A DNA stretch of 64,000 nucleotides from Polaromonas sp. (GCA_013824015.1 PNNC01000205.1:1-64000); one strand, 5' to 3'. Counted from the first letter of the stretch, positions 30,176 to 43,189 are shown. The notes: a model not told the origin generated them from the sequence alone. A program made the numbers and translations.

Positions 30176-31171
30176 TCAGAGTTGCGCCGCGAAAAACCCG
30201 CAGACCGCCTCGGGCATGGCACGCACATGGCCCGGAAAGGGCGCTGACGGGAAGCCGACATGGCCGCCCTGGCGCGGCTGCCACAGGGTCACGGCCGCGC
30301 TGACGTCGACGGCCTGCGGCAGGCTGGCCGCCGGTACAAACGGATCGTTGAGCGCATTGAGCGCCAGCGCCGGCACCACAATGCGCCGCATGTGCGGCTT
30401 GGCCGAAGCGCGCGCCCAGTAATCTTCGGTGTTCCTGAAGCCATGCAGCGGCGCGGTGACCACATTGTCGAAGGCATACAGGTCGCGCGCCGCCCGCAAC
30501 GCCTCGGCGCTGAACAGTCCGGGGTGCTGTTCGAGTTTTTTCAGGGCCTTGGGCACCATGGAATTGAGAAACATGCGGGTGTAGACCAGGCGGTTGAAGC
30601 CCTGGCCGATGGCGTGGCCGCTGGCCGCCAGGTCCAGTGGTGAGCAAACCGAGGCCACTGCGCGAACCACGCCCGTGGCCGCGTTGCCGAACTCACCGGC
30701 CCAGCGCATCAGCGCATTGCCGCCCAGCGAAATGCCCACGGCGAAAACCGGCCCGGCATGGCCACGCTGGAAGCGCCGCAGGATCCAGTCGATCTCCTCG
30801 AAGTCGCCCGAGTGGTAGGCGCGCGGCGCGTGATTGAGCTCACCCGAACAGCCACGAAAATGCGGCACGGCGCAAGCCCAGCCGCGCACGCGCGCGACAT
30901 CGGCAAAGGCCTCGGCATAGTGGCTGGCCGACGAGCCTTCCAGCCCGTGAAAAACAACCAGCAGCGGCGCAGCCGCGCCGCTGGCATGCTGCGCAAAGTC
31001 GACATCGACAAAATCATCGTCGGGCGTGACCCAGCGCTCGCGCCGGAAGCTCGGCGCCTCGGCCAGGTAACGCTGCGAGCGCAGCGCTGCATAAATCGTC
31101 TGCAGATTGCCGCCGGGCAGCCACCACGGGGCCTGGTAGGCCAGGGTGGCGGGTACGGCCGGCGCGTTCAG
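30176..31171 (-). CDS. YheT-family alpha/beta hydrolase, probable CTG start
   Basis: The family N terminus (WWLPGGNLQTIYAAL, HGLEGSSASHYAEAF) is encoded well upstream of the first ATG/GTG/TTG in this frame (GTG 30889). No standard start exists between that frame's upstream limit and 30889. A CTG at 31171 overlaps the previous stop as CTGA, with AGGTG five bases upstream, giving 331 aa. The nucleophile elbow is GISLGGNALM, with Asp (NDPFVP) and His (GGHVGFP) of the triad visible. Substrate unknown. The use of CTG, or loss of a normal ATG by mutation or sequencing error, needs evidence. Confidence 0.8.
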   Translation of the reverse strand: MNAPAVPATLAYQAPWWLPGGNLQTIYAALRSQRYLAEAPSFRRERWVTPDDDFVDVDFAQHASGAAAPLLVVFHGLEGSSASHYAEAFADVARVRGWACAVPHFRGCSGELNHAPRAYHSGDFEEIDWILRRFQRGHAGPVFAVGISLGGNALMRWAGEFGNAATGVVRAVASVCSPLDLAASGHAIGQGFNRLVYTRMFLNSMVPKALKKLEQHPGLFSAEALRAARDLYAFDNVVTAPLHGFRNTEDYWARASAKPHMRRIVVPALALNALNDPFVPAASLPQAVDVSAAVTLWQPRQGGHVGFPSAPFPGHVRAMPEAVCGFFAAQL

Positions 31172-31614
31172 TGCAGCACCTGTGGGCTGTCCGAGACTTC
31201 CTGCATTTCCCGCGGCGTGCCGGGGCTGGTGTGGTGGGCGACCATGCGCCAGCCCTCGGCGGTCTTGTGGTAAACGTTGGTGGCGATCACCCAGGCATGG
31301 CGCGGACCTTCCTCGGTCAGGACCTCGATGCGCTCGAGCACGCTGTGCACGCTGGCGCTCATGGTTTCGACCTTGCGGACTTTTTCGGCCACCGCGCGTA
31401 TCGTGCCGTGGGCGAACATGGCGTCAAACGCCGCGCGTATCGACCCTGGCCCCAGCAGGCGCGGCCCGCCGGGATGCACGCAGACGATGTCGTCCTCGTC
31501 GGCCCAGCAGGCCATGAGTTTGTCGATGTCGCCGGTCTGCAGCGCTTCGTAGAAGGCTGTTTCGATGTCGTCGGCGTTGCCGCTGCCGGGCGGTGGAACT
31601 TTGGGTGCTCGCAT
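31168..31614 (-). CDS. SnoaL-like/DUF4440 nuclear transport factor 2 fold protein
   Basis: 148 aa from ATG 31614. NTF2-like pattern: ETAFYEALQTGDIDKLMACW, DEDDIVCVHPGG, GSIRAAFDAMF, then AWVIATNVYHKTAEGWRMVA and HHTSP. Small ketosteroid-isomerase-like proteins of this type bind or isomerise small molecules; no specific activity can be given. It is the middle gene of a leftward set: NAD-binding protein, this gene, yheT-like hydrolase. Confidence 0.82.
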   Translation of the reverse strand: MRAPKVPPPGSGNADDIETAFYEALQTGDIDKLMACWADEDDIVCVHPGGPRLLGPGSIRAAFDAMFAHGTIRAVAEKVRKVETMSASVHSVLERIEVLTEEGPRHAWVIATNVYHKTAEGWRMVAHHTSPGTPREMQEVSDSPQVLH

Positions 31615-31618
31615 GGGT

Positions 31619-32443
31619 TCATTCGCTGGAATACGTGCTGATGGCTGCTTTGGATGCGTCCGTATTAAGCCACGCCTTGATGACGCCCTGCATGTCGCCC
31701 GCCTGCCCGGCCTGCCACAACAGCTCGGGCGCGGCCACATGGGTGCCGGCCGGCAGCACCCGCAGCGCCGCGTCCACGAACTCGGCCAGCCGCGCCGGCC
31801 GCACCGGCAGCGCCGAGGTCGGGATCATGTAGGCCAGCGTGGAAAGCATCCAGGCCGCCAGTTTTTCCAGCAGCGGTCGCCCTGCCTGCGGACGCGGCTT
31901 CTGCGCCGAGCGCACCAGCAACACGCGCTCGAACCCGAGCGCCGCCACCGCCTGTTCGTCGATGTTGGCCAGCCCCTGGCGCAGCGCCTGCGGCAGGCTG
32001 CCCTGGGCGTGCGGCAGGACCACCACCAGGGTCAATGCACCGCAGCGCCGGAGCCACAGCGCCAGCGCCAGCAGCTGTGCCGGCTCGGGCGTCCAGAGCG
32101 CGCGTTCGCGGTCGTGGTACAGCCGGGGCGGCTCGAACATCACCACGCCGGTATGCACCGGCGCCGGGCTCAAGGGCCATGCGGCGATGTCGGCGCCGCC
32201 GGCCGGCACAATCGCCACCTGCGCCAGCGCGGTGCTCATCGGTTCGCGTGTCAGCACCTGGGCCTGCGCGAAACGCCCGCTGCCCGCGAGCCGGCGCAAC
32301 ACCTCGCTGCCGAGCGCGCCGGTCGCGCCGGCGATCAGCAGCCCGGGCCTGGCGCCGGCCGGCGCCAGCGCCGGACGCAGCGCCGACTGCAGGGCCTGCA
32401 GCGGGCTGGCGAACATGGGGGATTGGATGACGTTCAGCGGCAT
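31619..32443 (-). CDS. NAD(P)-binding Rossmann protein (NmrA/SDR-like)
   Basis: 274 aa. A nucleotide-binding motif, LLIAGATGALGSEVLRRLAG, lies near residue 35, followed by alternating beta/alpha segments (VLTREPMSTALAQVAIVPAG, LVVVLPHAQG, VLLVRSAQKPRP). The SDR YxxxK is not clear, so it is nearer to atypical NmrA/epimerase-like sugar or quinone sensors. The stop is 4 bp before the SnoaL-like ATG, so the two are an operon. It is divergent from lemA. Confidence 0.78.
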   Translation of the reverse strand: MPLNVIQSPMFASPLQALQSALRPALAPAGARPGLLIAGATGALGSEVLRRLAGSGRFAQAQVLTREPMSTALAQVAIVPAGGADIAAWPLSPAPVHTGVVMFEPPRLYHDRERALWTPEPAQLLALALWLRRCGALTLVVVLPHAQGSLPQALRQGLANIDEQAVAALGFERVLLVRSAQKPRPQAGRPLLEKLAAWMLSTLAYMIPTSALPVRPARLAEFVDAALRVLPAGTHVAAPELLWQAGQAGDMQGVIKAWLNTDASKAAISTYSSE

Positions 32444-32485
32444 ATGACTATGGTAGTGTTGCAGCTTGCTTTTTGGAGGCTTGCC

Positions 32486-33085
32486 ATGAAATTGCGTTTT
32501 CTGAACGGGTTCTTTACCGCCATGCTGGCCGTGTTGCTGACCGGCTGCGGCTACAACGATTTCCAGAGCCTGGACGAGCAGACCAAGTCGGCCTGGTCCG
32601 AGGTGCTCAACCAGTACCAGCGGCGCGCCGATCTGGTGCCCAACATCGTGGCCACCGTCAAGGGTGAGGCCGCCTTCGAGCAGGACACCCTGACCCGCGT
32701 GGTCGAGGCCCGCGCCAAGGCCACCTCCATGCAGGTGAGTCCGGAAACCCTGAACAACCCCGAAGCCTTCGCCAAATTCCAGGCGGCCCAGGGTGAACTG
32801 AGTTCGGCCCTGTCACGCCTTCTGGTGGTGACCGAAAATTACCCCAACCTGAAGGCCAACCAGGGCTTCCAGGACCTGCGGGTACAACTCGAGGGCACGG
32901 AGAACCGCATCGCCGTGGCGCGCAACCGCTACATCCAGGCGGTTCAGGCCTACAACGTGCTGGCACGCAGCTTTCCCAGCAACCTGACGGCCATGGTCTT
33001 CGGCTACCAGGTCAAGCCGACCTTCAGCGTGCAGAACGAAGCGCAGATCAGCACGCCACCGGCCGTCAATTTCGAGAAGAAATAA
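32486..33085 (+). CDS. lemA: LemA-family lipoprotein
   Basis: 199 aa from ATG 32486, with GGAGG upstream. Signal peptide with lipobox LTGC (Cys21). LemA signature: QRRADLVPNIVATVKGEAAF, VVEARAKATSMQ, LLVVTENYPNLKANQGFQDL and NRYIQAVQAYNVLARSFPSN. It forms a long helical bundle at the envelope. It leads a three-gene set with two TPM-domain proteins, a linkage found in many bacteria. Confidence 0.93.
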   Translation: MKLRFLNGFFTAMLAVLLTGCGYNDFQSLDEQTKSAWSEVLNQYQRRADLVPNIVATVKGEAAFEQDTLTRVVEARAKATSMQVSPETLNNPEAFAKFQAAQGELSSALSRLLVVTENYPNLKANQGFQDLRVQLEGTENRIAVARNRYIQAVQAYNVLARSFPSNLTAMVFGYQVKPTFSVQNEAQISTPPAVNFEKK

Positions 33086-33101
33086 AGCAGGCGCCGGTTT
33101 G

Positions 33102-34013
33102 ATGCTGCAAGCGTCCATGACCCGCATGCTGGCGGCGCTGCTGCTGCTGCCGGGCCTGTGGGCCGCTGGCGCGCAGGCGCAGGACCTGCAGACTATCCCG
33201 GCGCTGACGGCGCGGGTGATCGACAGCACCGGCACGCTGGACCCGGCACAAAAGCAGGCGCTGGAGGCCAAACTCGAAGCCTTTGAAAAAACCAAAGGTT
33301 CACAAATTGTTGTGCTGATGGTGCCGACCACCCAGCCGGAAGATATCTTCGACTACACGCAGCGCGTCGGCGACCTCTGGAAGATAGGCCGCAAGGACGT
33401 CGGCGACGGCTTGCTGCTGGTGGTCGCCAAAAACGACCGCAAGGTGCGCATCGCCCCGGCCAAGGCGCTCGAAGGTGCGGTGCCGGATCTGGCGGCGCGG
33501 CAGATCATCGACCGCGCCATCACGCCCCGGTTTCGCGAGAACGACTTCGCTGGCGGCCTCAACGCCGCTGCCGACCAGCTGATCGCGCGTATCAGCGGCG
33601 ACAACCTGCCGCTGCCGGAAGCCGAAGGCAGCGCCGGCCGCAGCGATCCGGGTTTTCAATGGACCGACCTCGCCGTCTTCCTGTTTTTTGCCGTGCCCAT
33701 CGGCGGGCGCCTGCTGTCAGGCATGCTGGGCCGCAAGTTCGGCGCGGTGGCCACCGGCGGCGCCGTCGGTGTGGTGGCCTGGATTTTCACGGCCAGCCTG
33801 GTGATCGGCGGCCTGGCGGCGCTGGCCGGCATGCTGTTCGCCTTGATCGCCAGCCTGGCGCCTGCCGGTCGCGGCCGTGGCGCCAGTGGCTGGGGCGGTG
33901 GCGGCGGCTGGGGTGGCGGGTCCTCCGGCGGCGGCTGGGGAGGGGGTGGCGGCGGTTTCAGCAGCGGCGGTGGCGGCAATTTTGGCGGCGGCGGCGCGTC
34001 GGGGGGATGGTGA
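33102..34013 (+). CDS. TPM-domain membrane protein, YgcG-like
   Basis: 303 aa from ATG 33102 (a TTG immediately before and an ATG at 33117 are alternatives). Signal peptide (ending AGAQAQ), then a TPM (TLP18.3/Psb32/MOLO-1) domain: VIDSTGTLDPAQKQALEAKL, QIVVLMVPTTQPEDI and KDVGDGLLLVVAKNDRKVRI. Two membrane helices follow (about 188-206, 220-262), then a Gly/Trp/Ser tail of about 40 residues (GGGWGGG, SGGGGNFGGG). Family members are envelope proteins of unknown or phosphatase-like activity. Confidence 0.9.
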   Translation: MLQASMTRMLAALLLLPGLWAAGAQAQDLQTIPALTARVIDSTGTLDPAQKQALEAKLEAFEKTKGSQIVVLMVPTTQPEDIFDYTQRVGDLWKIGRKDVGDGLLLVVAKNDRKVRIAPAKALEGAVPDLAARQIIDRAITPRFRENDFAGGLNAAADQLIARISGDNLPLPEAEGSAGRSDPGFQWTDLAVFLFFAVPIGGRLLSGMLGRKFGAVATGGAVGVVAWIFTASLVIGGLAALAGMLFALIASLAPAGRGRGASGWGGGGGWGGGSSGGGWGGGGGGFSSGGGGNFGGGGASGGW

Positions 34014-34017
34014 CGGC

Positions 34018-34536
34018 ATGACACTCTGGACCTCGCTTTCACGCGCCATCAAACACCTGTGGCTGGATGAGGACGACACGCGCCGCGCCATCCCGGCGGA
34101 CATGCTGGAGCGCCTGCAGCGGCGCGTGGCCGCCAGTGAGCAACGCCACAGCGGCGAGATCCGCATCTGCGTCGAAGCCGGCCTGCCACTGAGCTACCTG
34201 TGGCGCGGCGCACCCGCGCGAGAGCGAGCGCTCACCATGTTTGGCAAGCTGCGGGTCTGGGACACCGAACACAACAACGGCGTGCTGATCTACCTGCTGC
34301 TGGCCGACCACGCGATCGAGATCGTGGCGGACCGCGGCCTGGCGCGCCATGTCGACGATGTGCAGTGGCAGGCGATGGTGGTGCGCATGGCCGAGGCTTT
34401 CCGGGAAAAACGTTACGAAGACGGGCTGACCCAGGCGCTGGAAGAAACGTCGGCCCTGCTGATGACCCACTTTGCGGTCGCAGATGCCGGCAAGGGCAAC
34501 CCCAACGAACTGCCGGATTCACCGGTGCTGCAATAA
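34018..34536 (+). CDS. TPM-domain protein, second copy
   Basis: 172 aa from ATG 34018, 4 bp after the preceding stop. A truncated TPM domain without signal peptide or Gly-rich tail: RRVAASEQRHSGEIRICVEA, AREREALT-like helix, KLRVWDTEHNNGVLIYLLLA, DHAIEIVADRGLARHV and MAEAFREKRYEDGLTQALEE. Translational proximity and shared domain indicate it works with the LemA/TPM pair. Confidence 0.9.
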   Translation: MTLWTSLSRAIKHLWLDEDDTRRAIPADMLERLQRRVAASEQRHSGEIRICVEAGLPLSYLWRGAPARERALTMFGKLRVWDTEHNNGVLIYLLLADHAIEIVADRGLARHVDDVQWQAMVVRMAEAFREKRYEDGLTQALEETSALLMTHFAVADAGKGNPNELPDSPVLQ

Positions 34537-34551
34537 GGCCGCACCTTCAGC

Positions 34552-34600
34552 GCTACATATTTGATAGCTATCCGGCCTTTGCAGACATGGGCTGACGGCC
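34552..34600 (+). repeat. Dispersed repeat A between TPM and pdeM genes
   Basis: 17-mer GCTACATATTTGATAGC (34552-34568), then a CCGGCCTTTGCAGACATGGG tract and CTGACGG. It occupies most of the 80-bp gap between convergent genes. Confidence 0.8.
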
Positions 34601-34616
34601 GATTTCTCTTCTAAAT

Positions 34617-35297
34617 TCAGGTTTCCGGCAACTGCCAGACCGCCTGCCCCCCCACCGGGTACAGGCGCCGCCCGGGTTGCGGCGGCAGCAGCCAACCGCC
34701 GGTGAACTCGCCAAAGGCCGGCAGAATGGCCAGGCCCGGCTCCAGGCAGAAACACGGCAGACGCAAACGCTCGTGGCCGCGTCCGCGCAGCGACAGCGCC
34801 GGGTGCAGATGCCCGGCGATCACGCTGTGGCTGGCATGTGGCTGCGGATGGTGGCAGGCGGCAAACGGGCCGATCAACCAGGGCTCGTCGACCACACGAA
34901 TGCCCAGCGAGGCCGGTGGATCGCCGGCGCGGCTGTCGTGGTTGCCGCGCACCAGCGTGCAGTCCAGCGCGGGGTGCAGGTCACGCCAACCCGCCAGTGC
35001 AGCGAGAACCGACGCGGTGCGCGCCTGGGCCGCATGTAAAAAATCCCCGAGAAACACCAGTTGCGCCGGCTGGTAATGCCGCACCAGGGCGCTGATACGC
35101 GCGAGGTTCTCGCGGGTGGTGCCGCCGGGCACCGGCTGGCCGAGGGCGCGGTAGCTGGCGGCTTTGCCCAGGTGCAGGTCGGCGATCCACAACACACGCT
35201 GCGCCGGCCACCACAAGGCGCGCTCGGGCAGCAGCCAGACGGTCTCACCGGCGTAAGGGACGGCCAGCGGCGGCGCGGGGATCGGCAAGACGTCCAT
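34617..35297 (-). CDS. pdeM: Ligase-associated DNA damage response endonuclease PdeM
   Basis: 226 aa from ATG 35297, which overlaps the helicase stop (TGATG). Calcineurin-like phosphoesterase: LWIADLHLGKAASYR, LVFLGDFLHA, TLVRGNHDSRAG and VIAGHLHPALSL, the full D-x-H, GD, GNH and GH-x-H metal set. In established clusters PdeM pairs with an Lhr-type helicase, an ATP-dependent DNA ligase and a metallo-beta-lactamase exonuclease. Only the helicase is adjacent here. Confidence 0.92.
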   Translation of the reverse strand: MDVLPIPAPPLAVPYAGETVWLLPERALWWPAQRVLWIADLHLGKAASYRALGQPVPGGTTRENLARISALVRHYQPAQLVFLGDFLHAAQARTASVLAALAGWRDLHPALDCTLVRGNHDSRAGDPPASLGIRVVDEPWLIGPFAACHHPQPHASHSVIAGHLHPALSLRGRGHERLRLPCFCLEPGLAILPAFGEFTGGWLLPPQPGRRLYPVGGQAVWQLPET

Positions 35298-38068
35298 CAC
35301 AGCGGCGGCAGCGGTCGGGAGGGCTTGCGCCGCGATGGGCGTTTGCCGCTGGACGATTTCGAAACGCCTGCAGCGCGCTCCTGGCCGAAGGCCAGGGTCG
35401 CGCGCACCCGGTCCGCATCCTGCGACGGTGCGGTTCCGCCCGCTGGCTGTCCGGCGGCTTGTTCCAGTTGCTGGACGATGCGGGCGATCCGGTCGGCCAC
35501 ACTTTCGTTGGACAACTGTTCGCGGAAGCGCTCGACCATCAGCGGAAAGGCAAACGGCGTCGGTCGTGGCAATTCCTTCACCACCAGGCGCTGGCGGTTC
35601 ATGCGCGCCAAACTGCTACGCAAGCGGCCGATTTCGAGCTCCTGCGCGAGCAACTCCTGCTCGGCCTGCAGCAGCAGCTTGTTGGCCGGGTCGTACTTGC
35701 GGAAGACTTCCCAGAACAGCGACGACGAGGCCTGCAACTGCTTGTTGCTGCGGTTTTCGCCGGGGTAGCCCTGGAAGATCAGACCGGACACGCGGGCAAT
35801 TTCGCGGAAGCGGCGCTGCGCGAGTTCGCTGGCGTTGAGACTTTGCAGCACCTCGTGGAGCAGCGCAGCGCGCCGGCCTTCCTCGACCTCGCCCTGCGCC
35901 ATCGCATCGCGCGCTTCGGCATCATGTCCGACCTGCAGCAGCTGCGGCAGCAGGGTGGGCCAGTCCACCTCCTGCGCACAGAGCAGTTCAAAGCCGTAGT
36001 CGTTGACCGCGATCGAAAACGTACGCGGTGCCTGTTGCGCCACCCGCCAGGCGATCAGGCTGGCCAGGCCCAGGTGCACATGGCGTCCGGCGAACGGGTA
36101 AAGAAACAAATGCCAGCCCTCGCGGGTCTTGAGCACCTCGGCCAGCAGGGTCTCGGGCGTCGGCAGCGCCGACCATTGCTGCTGGATCTCCAGCAGCGGC
36201 CGTACCCGCTGCAGCTCCGGGGTGTCGTAACGGCCTTCGCCGGCCAGCGCCAGCTGCTGCACCACCGCATCGGCCAGTGTGGTCGACAGCGGCATGCGCC
36301 CGCCGTTCCAGCGCGGCACCGCGTGGCGCTTGCCGGTGGCGCGGCGCACCCAGGCGGTCATCTCGCGGATGCGCACCAGCTCCAGCAGGCGGCCGCCGAA
36401 CAGAAAGCAGTCGCCGGGTTTCAAACGCGCGGCAAAACTTTCTTCCACGCTGCCGATACGCGCGCCGCCCAGGTACTGCACCGTCATGCTTGCATCACTG
36501 ACGATGGTGCCGATGTTCATGCGATGGCGGCGTGCCAGGCGCGCATCGGGCACACGCCAGATGCCCTGCTCATCGGGGACGGCGCGGCGGTAATCGGGAT
36601 AGGCCGCCAGCGAGGGCCCACCCTGGCGCACAAAGGACAGGCACCAGTCCCAGGTCTCGCGCGACAGCCGCGCATAGGCGGCGGTGCCGCACACTTCGGC
36701 ATACAGCGCATCGGGCGCAAAACCCCCGCCCAGCGCCACCGTCACCAGGTGCTGCACCAGCACATCCAGCGGTTGCTCGGGCGAGCTGCGCGCCTCAATG
36801 TGACCGGCCGTGATCGCGGCGCGCGCGGCGGCGCCCTCCACCATCTCGATGCTGTGGGTCGGCACCAGCGTCAGGCGCGACGGCCGCCCCGGCGCATGAC
36901 CGGAGCGCCCGGCGCGCTGCAGCAGGCGCGCCACGCCCTTGGGAGAGCCGATCTGCAACACACGTTCTACCGGCAAAAAGTCCACCCCGAGATCGAGGCT
37001 GGAAGTACACACCACCGCGCGCAGCTCGCCGTTTTTGAGGCCCAGTTCCACCCACTCGCGCACGCCGCGGTCCAGCGAACCATGGTGCAACGCAATCAGG
37101 CCGGCCCACTCGGGTTTGGCCGCCAGCAAGGCCTGGTACCAGATTTCCGATTGCGAGCGCGTGTTGGTGAACACCAGCGTGGTGCTGCTGTGGGCGATCT
37201 CCTCAATGACCTGCGGCAGCATGGTCAGGCCCAAATGCCCACCCCAGGGGAATCGCTCGCTGCTCGCGGGCAGCAGGGAATCGATGACGAGTTTTTTCGG
37301 CACCTGGCCCTGCACCAGCGTGCCGCCCGGGTGGCCAAGCAGCGTGTGCATGGCCTCTTCCAGGTTCCCCAGCGTGGCCGACATGCCCCAGATTGAGAGC
37401 GCTTTCTCCCCGGTGGCCGCGTGCCAGGTTTTCAAGCGCGCCAGCGCGAGCTGCACCTGCACGCCGCGCTTGTTGCCCAGCAGTTCATGCCATTCATCGA
37501 CCACCACCATCCTGACCGTCCCCAGCACCTCTTTGGCGTCGGCGCGCGACAGCAACACCGACAGGCTTTCGGGTGTGGTCACCAGCACCGACGGCAGGCG
37601 ACGCGCCTGGGCGCTGCGCTCGCTGCTGGCGGTGTCGCCGCTGCGTGCACCCACCGTCCAGGACACCGTGTCCGGTTGCGCAGCCTTGAGCGCGTCCAGC
37701 GGGGCCTGCAGCGCGCGCACGGTATCAGCGGCCAGCGCCCGCATCGGTGTCAGCCACAACACCGTCAGCGGTGGCGCGGTCGCTGCAGTTCGCGACGGGC
37801 GCGCAGGGGCGAAGGCTTGCAAGGCAGCCAGCCACACCGCATAGGTTTTGCCTGCGCCGGTGGTGGCGTGCAGCAGGCCGGATTCACCGCGCTGTACCGC
37901 AGCCCAGACTTCGCGCTGGAACGCAAAAGGCTTCCAGCCGCGCGTGGTGAACCAGCCCATCAAGGCCTTCTTCACGCCGGCGGCACTGGCAAGCTGGGCC
38001 GGAACCGCCGCAGCTTCGCCTGTTGGCGACCGCTTCATGCGGCAGGACCGGAACGTCGAATCATGCAT
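35297..38068 (-). CDS. Ligase-associated DEXH-box helicase (Lhr-like)
   Basis: 923 aa from ATG 38068; ATG 38038 is an alternative and neither has a strong ribosome site. Superfamily 2 helicase: Q-motif region [10 protein letters not shown], Walker [10 protein letters not shown], motif [17 protein letters not shown], motif [15 protein letters not shown], motif [14 protein letters not shown], then [14 protein letters not shown] and [12 protein letters not shown] long C-terminal Lhr core follows. It is coupled to pdeM. Likely role: single-strand DNA translocase in repair. Confidence 0.93.
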   Translation of the reverse strand: MHDSTFRSCRMKRSPTGEAAAVPAQLASAAGVKKALMGWFTTRGWKPFAFQREVWAAVQRGESGLLHATTGAGKTYAVWLAALQAFAPARPSRTAATAPPLTVLWLTPMRALAADTVRALQAPLDALKAAQPDTVSWTVGARSGDTASSERSAQARRLPSVLVTTPESLSVLLSRADAKEVLGTVRMVVVDEWHELLGNKRGVQVQLALARLKTWHAATGEKALSIWGMSATLGNLEEAMHTLLGHPGGTLVQGQVPKKLVIDSLLPASSERFPWGGHLGLTMLPQVIEEIAHSSTTLVFTNTRSQSEIWYQALLAAKPEWAGLIALHHGSLDRGVREWVELGLKNGELRAVVCTSSLDLGVDFLPVERVLQIGSPKGVARLLQRAGRSGHAPGRPSRLTLVPTHSIEMVEGAAARAAITAGHIEARSSPEQPLDVLVQHLVTVALGGGFAPDALYAEVCGTAAYARLSRETWDWCLSFVRQGGPSLAAYPDYRRAVPDEQGIWRVPDARLARRHRMNIGTIVSDASMTVQYLGGARIGSVEESFAARLKPGDCFLFGGRLLELVRIREMTAWVRRATGKRHAVPRWNGGRMPLSTTLADAVVQQLALAGEGRYDTPELQRVRPLLEIQQQWSALPTPETLLAEVLKTREGWHLFLYPFAGRHVHLGLASLIAWRVAQQAPRTFSIAVNDYGFELLCAQEVDWPTLLPQLLQVGHDAEARDAMAQGEVEEGRRAALLHEVLQSLNASELAQRRFREIARVSGLIFQGYPGENRSNKQLQASSSLFWEVFRKYDPANKLLLQAEQELLAQELEIGRLRSSLARMNRQRLVVKELPRPTPFAFPLMVERFREQLSNESVADRIARIVQQLEQAAGQPAGGTAPSQDADRVRATLAFGQERAAGVSKSSSGKRPSRRKPSRPLPPL

Positions 38069-38172
38069 CCATCGTAGCGCCGCGCGCGTGTTCCGGCATC
38101 ACGCCGGCCGGCCTTCAGCGTGTCAGCAGCGACCGACAGCGACGGGAGCCGCGCGGCTGGCCGGACGCCCAT

Positions 38173-38204
38173 GAAAAAAGCCCCTGGCTTGCGGCAGGGG
38201 CTTT
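38173..38204 (-). terminator. Rho-independent terminator of the atp operon
   Basis: On the minus strand AAAGCCCCTG-CCGCAAGC-CAGGGGCTTT followed by further T: a 10-bp stem, 8-base loop and T-run, about 20 bp after the atpC stop. The A/T symmetry allows some termination of opposite transcripts. Confidence 0.9.
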
Positions 38205-38222
38205 GTCGGGCGGCGTTGCGCC

Positions 38223-38648
38223 TTATTTTTTCTGGCGGTACTTGCGCAGCGCGGCGATCTGGGCGGCCATCACGGCCAGCTCGGACTGGGCCATCGCGAT
38301 GTCGATATCGCTCTTGGCATTTTTCAGGGCTTCTTCGGCAGCGGCCTTGGCCTCGCTGGCCTTGGCCTCGTCGAGGTCCTTGCCGCGGATGGCGGTGTCG
38401 CTGAGCACCGTCACACAATTCGGCTGGACTTCCAGCAGGCCACCGGCCACGAAGACAAACTCTTCCGTGCCATCGGCCTTCTCAATCCGCACCGCACCGG
38501 GCTTGATGCGGGTGATCAGCGGGGTGTGGCGCGGGTAGATCCCCAGCTCGCCCGCCTCGCCCGGCAAAGCCACGAACTTGGCCTCGCCGGAGAAGATGGA
38601 CTCCTCGGCACTGACAACATCGACGTGGATGGTGTGTGTGGTGTCCAT
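38223..38648 (-). CDS. atpC: ATP synthase F1 subunit epsilon
   Basis: 141 aa, usual length. The N-terminal beta-sandwich has [40 protein letters not shown] and [20 protein letters not shown]. The C-terminal helical hairpin ([20 protein letters not shown]) can inhibit ATP hydrolysis. Last gene of the operon, 3 bp after atpD, followed by the terminator. Confidence 0.97.
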   Translation of the reverse strand: MDTTHTIHVDVVSAEESIFSGEAKFVALPGEAGELGIYPRHTPLITRIKPGAVRIEKADGTEEFVFVAGGLLEVQPNCVTVLSDTAIRGKDLDEAKASEAKAAAEEALKNAKSDIDIAMAQSELAVMAAQIAALRKYRQKK

Positions 38649-38651
38649 GAC

Positions 38652-40076
<1,425 letters not shown>

Positions 40077-40095
40077 TTAAATCTTGAATCGCGGT

Positions 40096-40962
40096 TTAAA
40101 CCGCTGCGGCACCGGCAACGATTTCCGAAAGTTCTTTCGTGATCGCCGCTTGACGCGTCTTGTTGTAAACCAGCTTGAGTTCGCCAATCACGCTGCCGGC
40201 GTTGTCCGTGGCGGCCTTCATGGCCACCATGCGCGCCGACTGCTCGGAAGCCATGTTTTCGGCCACAGCCTGGTAAACCAGCGCCTCGACATAACGCAGC
40301 AACAGGTCGTCAATCACGGTCTGCGCATCAGGCTCGTAGATGTAGTCCCAGCCGTGCTGGTCCTTGTCGGCCTGCATGCTTTCGGCGGTCAGCGGCAGCA
40401 GTTGCTCGACCACTGGCTCCTGGCGCATGGTGTTGATGAACTTGGTGTAGCACAGGTAAACCGTCTTGATCTTGCCTTCGCTGTACGCATCGAGCAGCAC
40501 CTTGACGGGGCCGATCAGCTTGTCCAGGTGCGGCTTGTCGCCCAGTTGCGTGACGTGCGAGATGACCTTGGCGCCCACCCGGTTGAGAAAGCTCAAACCC
40601 TTGTTGCCGATCGCCACCGCCTGCGCATCTTCCCCGGCGGCCTGCAGTTCCTTGAGCTTGGCCGTCACGGCACGCAGCACATTGGTATTGAGTCCGCCGC
40701 ACAGGCCCTTGTCGGTCGTGACCACGATGAAACCCGTCGTTTTGGTGTCGTTGGACTCCATGAACGCGTGGGTGTACTCGGGGTTGGCCTGGGACAGGTT
40801 GGCCGCGATGTTGCGGATCTTGTCGCTGTAAGGACGGGCGGCACGCATCCGTTCCTGCGCCTTGCGCATCTTGGAGGCCGCCACCATTTCCATGGCTTTG
40901 GTGATCTTCTTGGTGTTTTCCACCGATTTGATCTTGCCGCGTATCTCTTTTCCTGCCGCCAT
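40096..40962 (-). CDS. atpG: ATP synthase F1 subunit gamma (central rotor)
   Basis: 288 aa. The long N-terminal helix [20 protein letters not shown] and C-terminal helix [20 protein letters not shown], then [18 protein letters not shown], form the rotating coiled coil. A Rossmann-like middle carries [15 protein letters not shown]. No regulatory cysteine insert is present. Confidence 0.98.
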   Translation of the reverse strand: MAAGKEIRGKIKSVENTKKITKAMEMVAASKMRKAQERMRAARPYSDKIRNIAANLSQANPEYTHAFMESNDTKTTGFIVVTTDKGLCGGLNTNVLRAVTAKLKELQAAGEDAQAVAIGNKGLSFLNRVGAKVISHVTQLGDKPHLDKLIGPVKVLLDAYSEGKIKTVYLCYTKFINTMRQEPVVEQLLPLTAESMQADKDQHGWDYIYEPDAQTVIDDLLLRYVEALVYQAVAENMASEQSARMVAMKAATDNAGSVIGELKLVYNKTRQAAITKELSEIVAGAAAV

Positions 40963-41015
40963 ATTGCTTCCTAAATGGTTTCTAAGCGTTCAGCTTTGAT
41001 GTCTTCAGGTATGAA

Positions 41016-42569
<1,554 letters not shown>

Positions 42570-42627
42570 GACTCTTTCCTTCTTTCTTCGGTTATGGGCT
42601 AAAACTTCAGGACTTGCACTCGGCAGA

Positions 42628-43158
42628 TCAGGAAATCAGTGCCACTTTCATTTGCTCTAAACGGGCTTTGATCGAGGTGTCCAGCACCTCGTCACCCACC
42701 ACGACACGTACGCCGCCTATCAGTTCAGGCTGCAGCTCGACCTTGAGGTTGAGCTTGCGGCCGAAGCGTTTTTCCAGCGTTACAGCCAGATCGGCCAGCG
42801 CCGCAGCGTCCAGCGCAAAGGCGCTGTAGACGGTGGCATCGGACGAACCGCTGTTCGCATTTTTCAGCACCCGGAACTGGCTGGCAATTTCCGGCAGGAC
42901 ACTGATGCGCCCGTTGTCGATGACTGCGCGCAGGAAATTCCTGGCGGCCTCGGGCAGCTTGCTTTTGGCAACGCCGGAAATCACTTCAAACGTCTGCGCC
43001 GAAGTCACGCTGGGATTGCCCGCGTACTGCTGCAGTTGCACATTGGAAGCAATCGCGGCCAGCTCGTCGAGCCAGGCTGCGGTGCCGTCAAGATCGCCAC
43101 CGGCGGTCTTGAACAGCGCTTCAGCGTAAGGACGGGCAATGGTGGCTAGTTCGGCCAT
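42628..43158 (-). CDS. atpH: ATP synthase F1 subunit delta
   Basis: 176 aa, a stator protein joining alpha to the b dimer. An N-terminal helical bundle ([20 protein letters not shown]) and a C-terminal part [20 protein letters not shown], then [19 protein letters not shown], match the OSCP/delta signature. 31 bp after atpF. Confidence 0.97.
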   Translation of the reverse strand: MAELATIARPYAEALFKTAGGDLDGTAAWLDELAAIASNVQLQQYAGNPSVTSAQTFEVISGVAKSKLPEAARNFLRAVIDNGRISVLPEIASQFRVLKNANSGSSDATVYSAFALDAAALADLAVTLEKRFGRKLNLKVELQPELIGGVRVVVGDEVLDTSIKARLEQMKVALIS

Positions 43159-43189
43159 AGTGATGCTCGCTTGAAGGTTTCAGTCAAAG

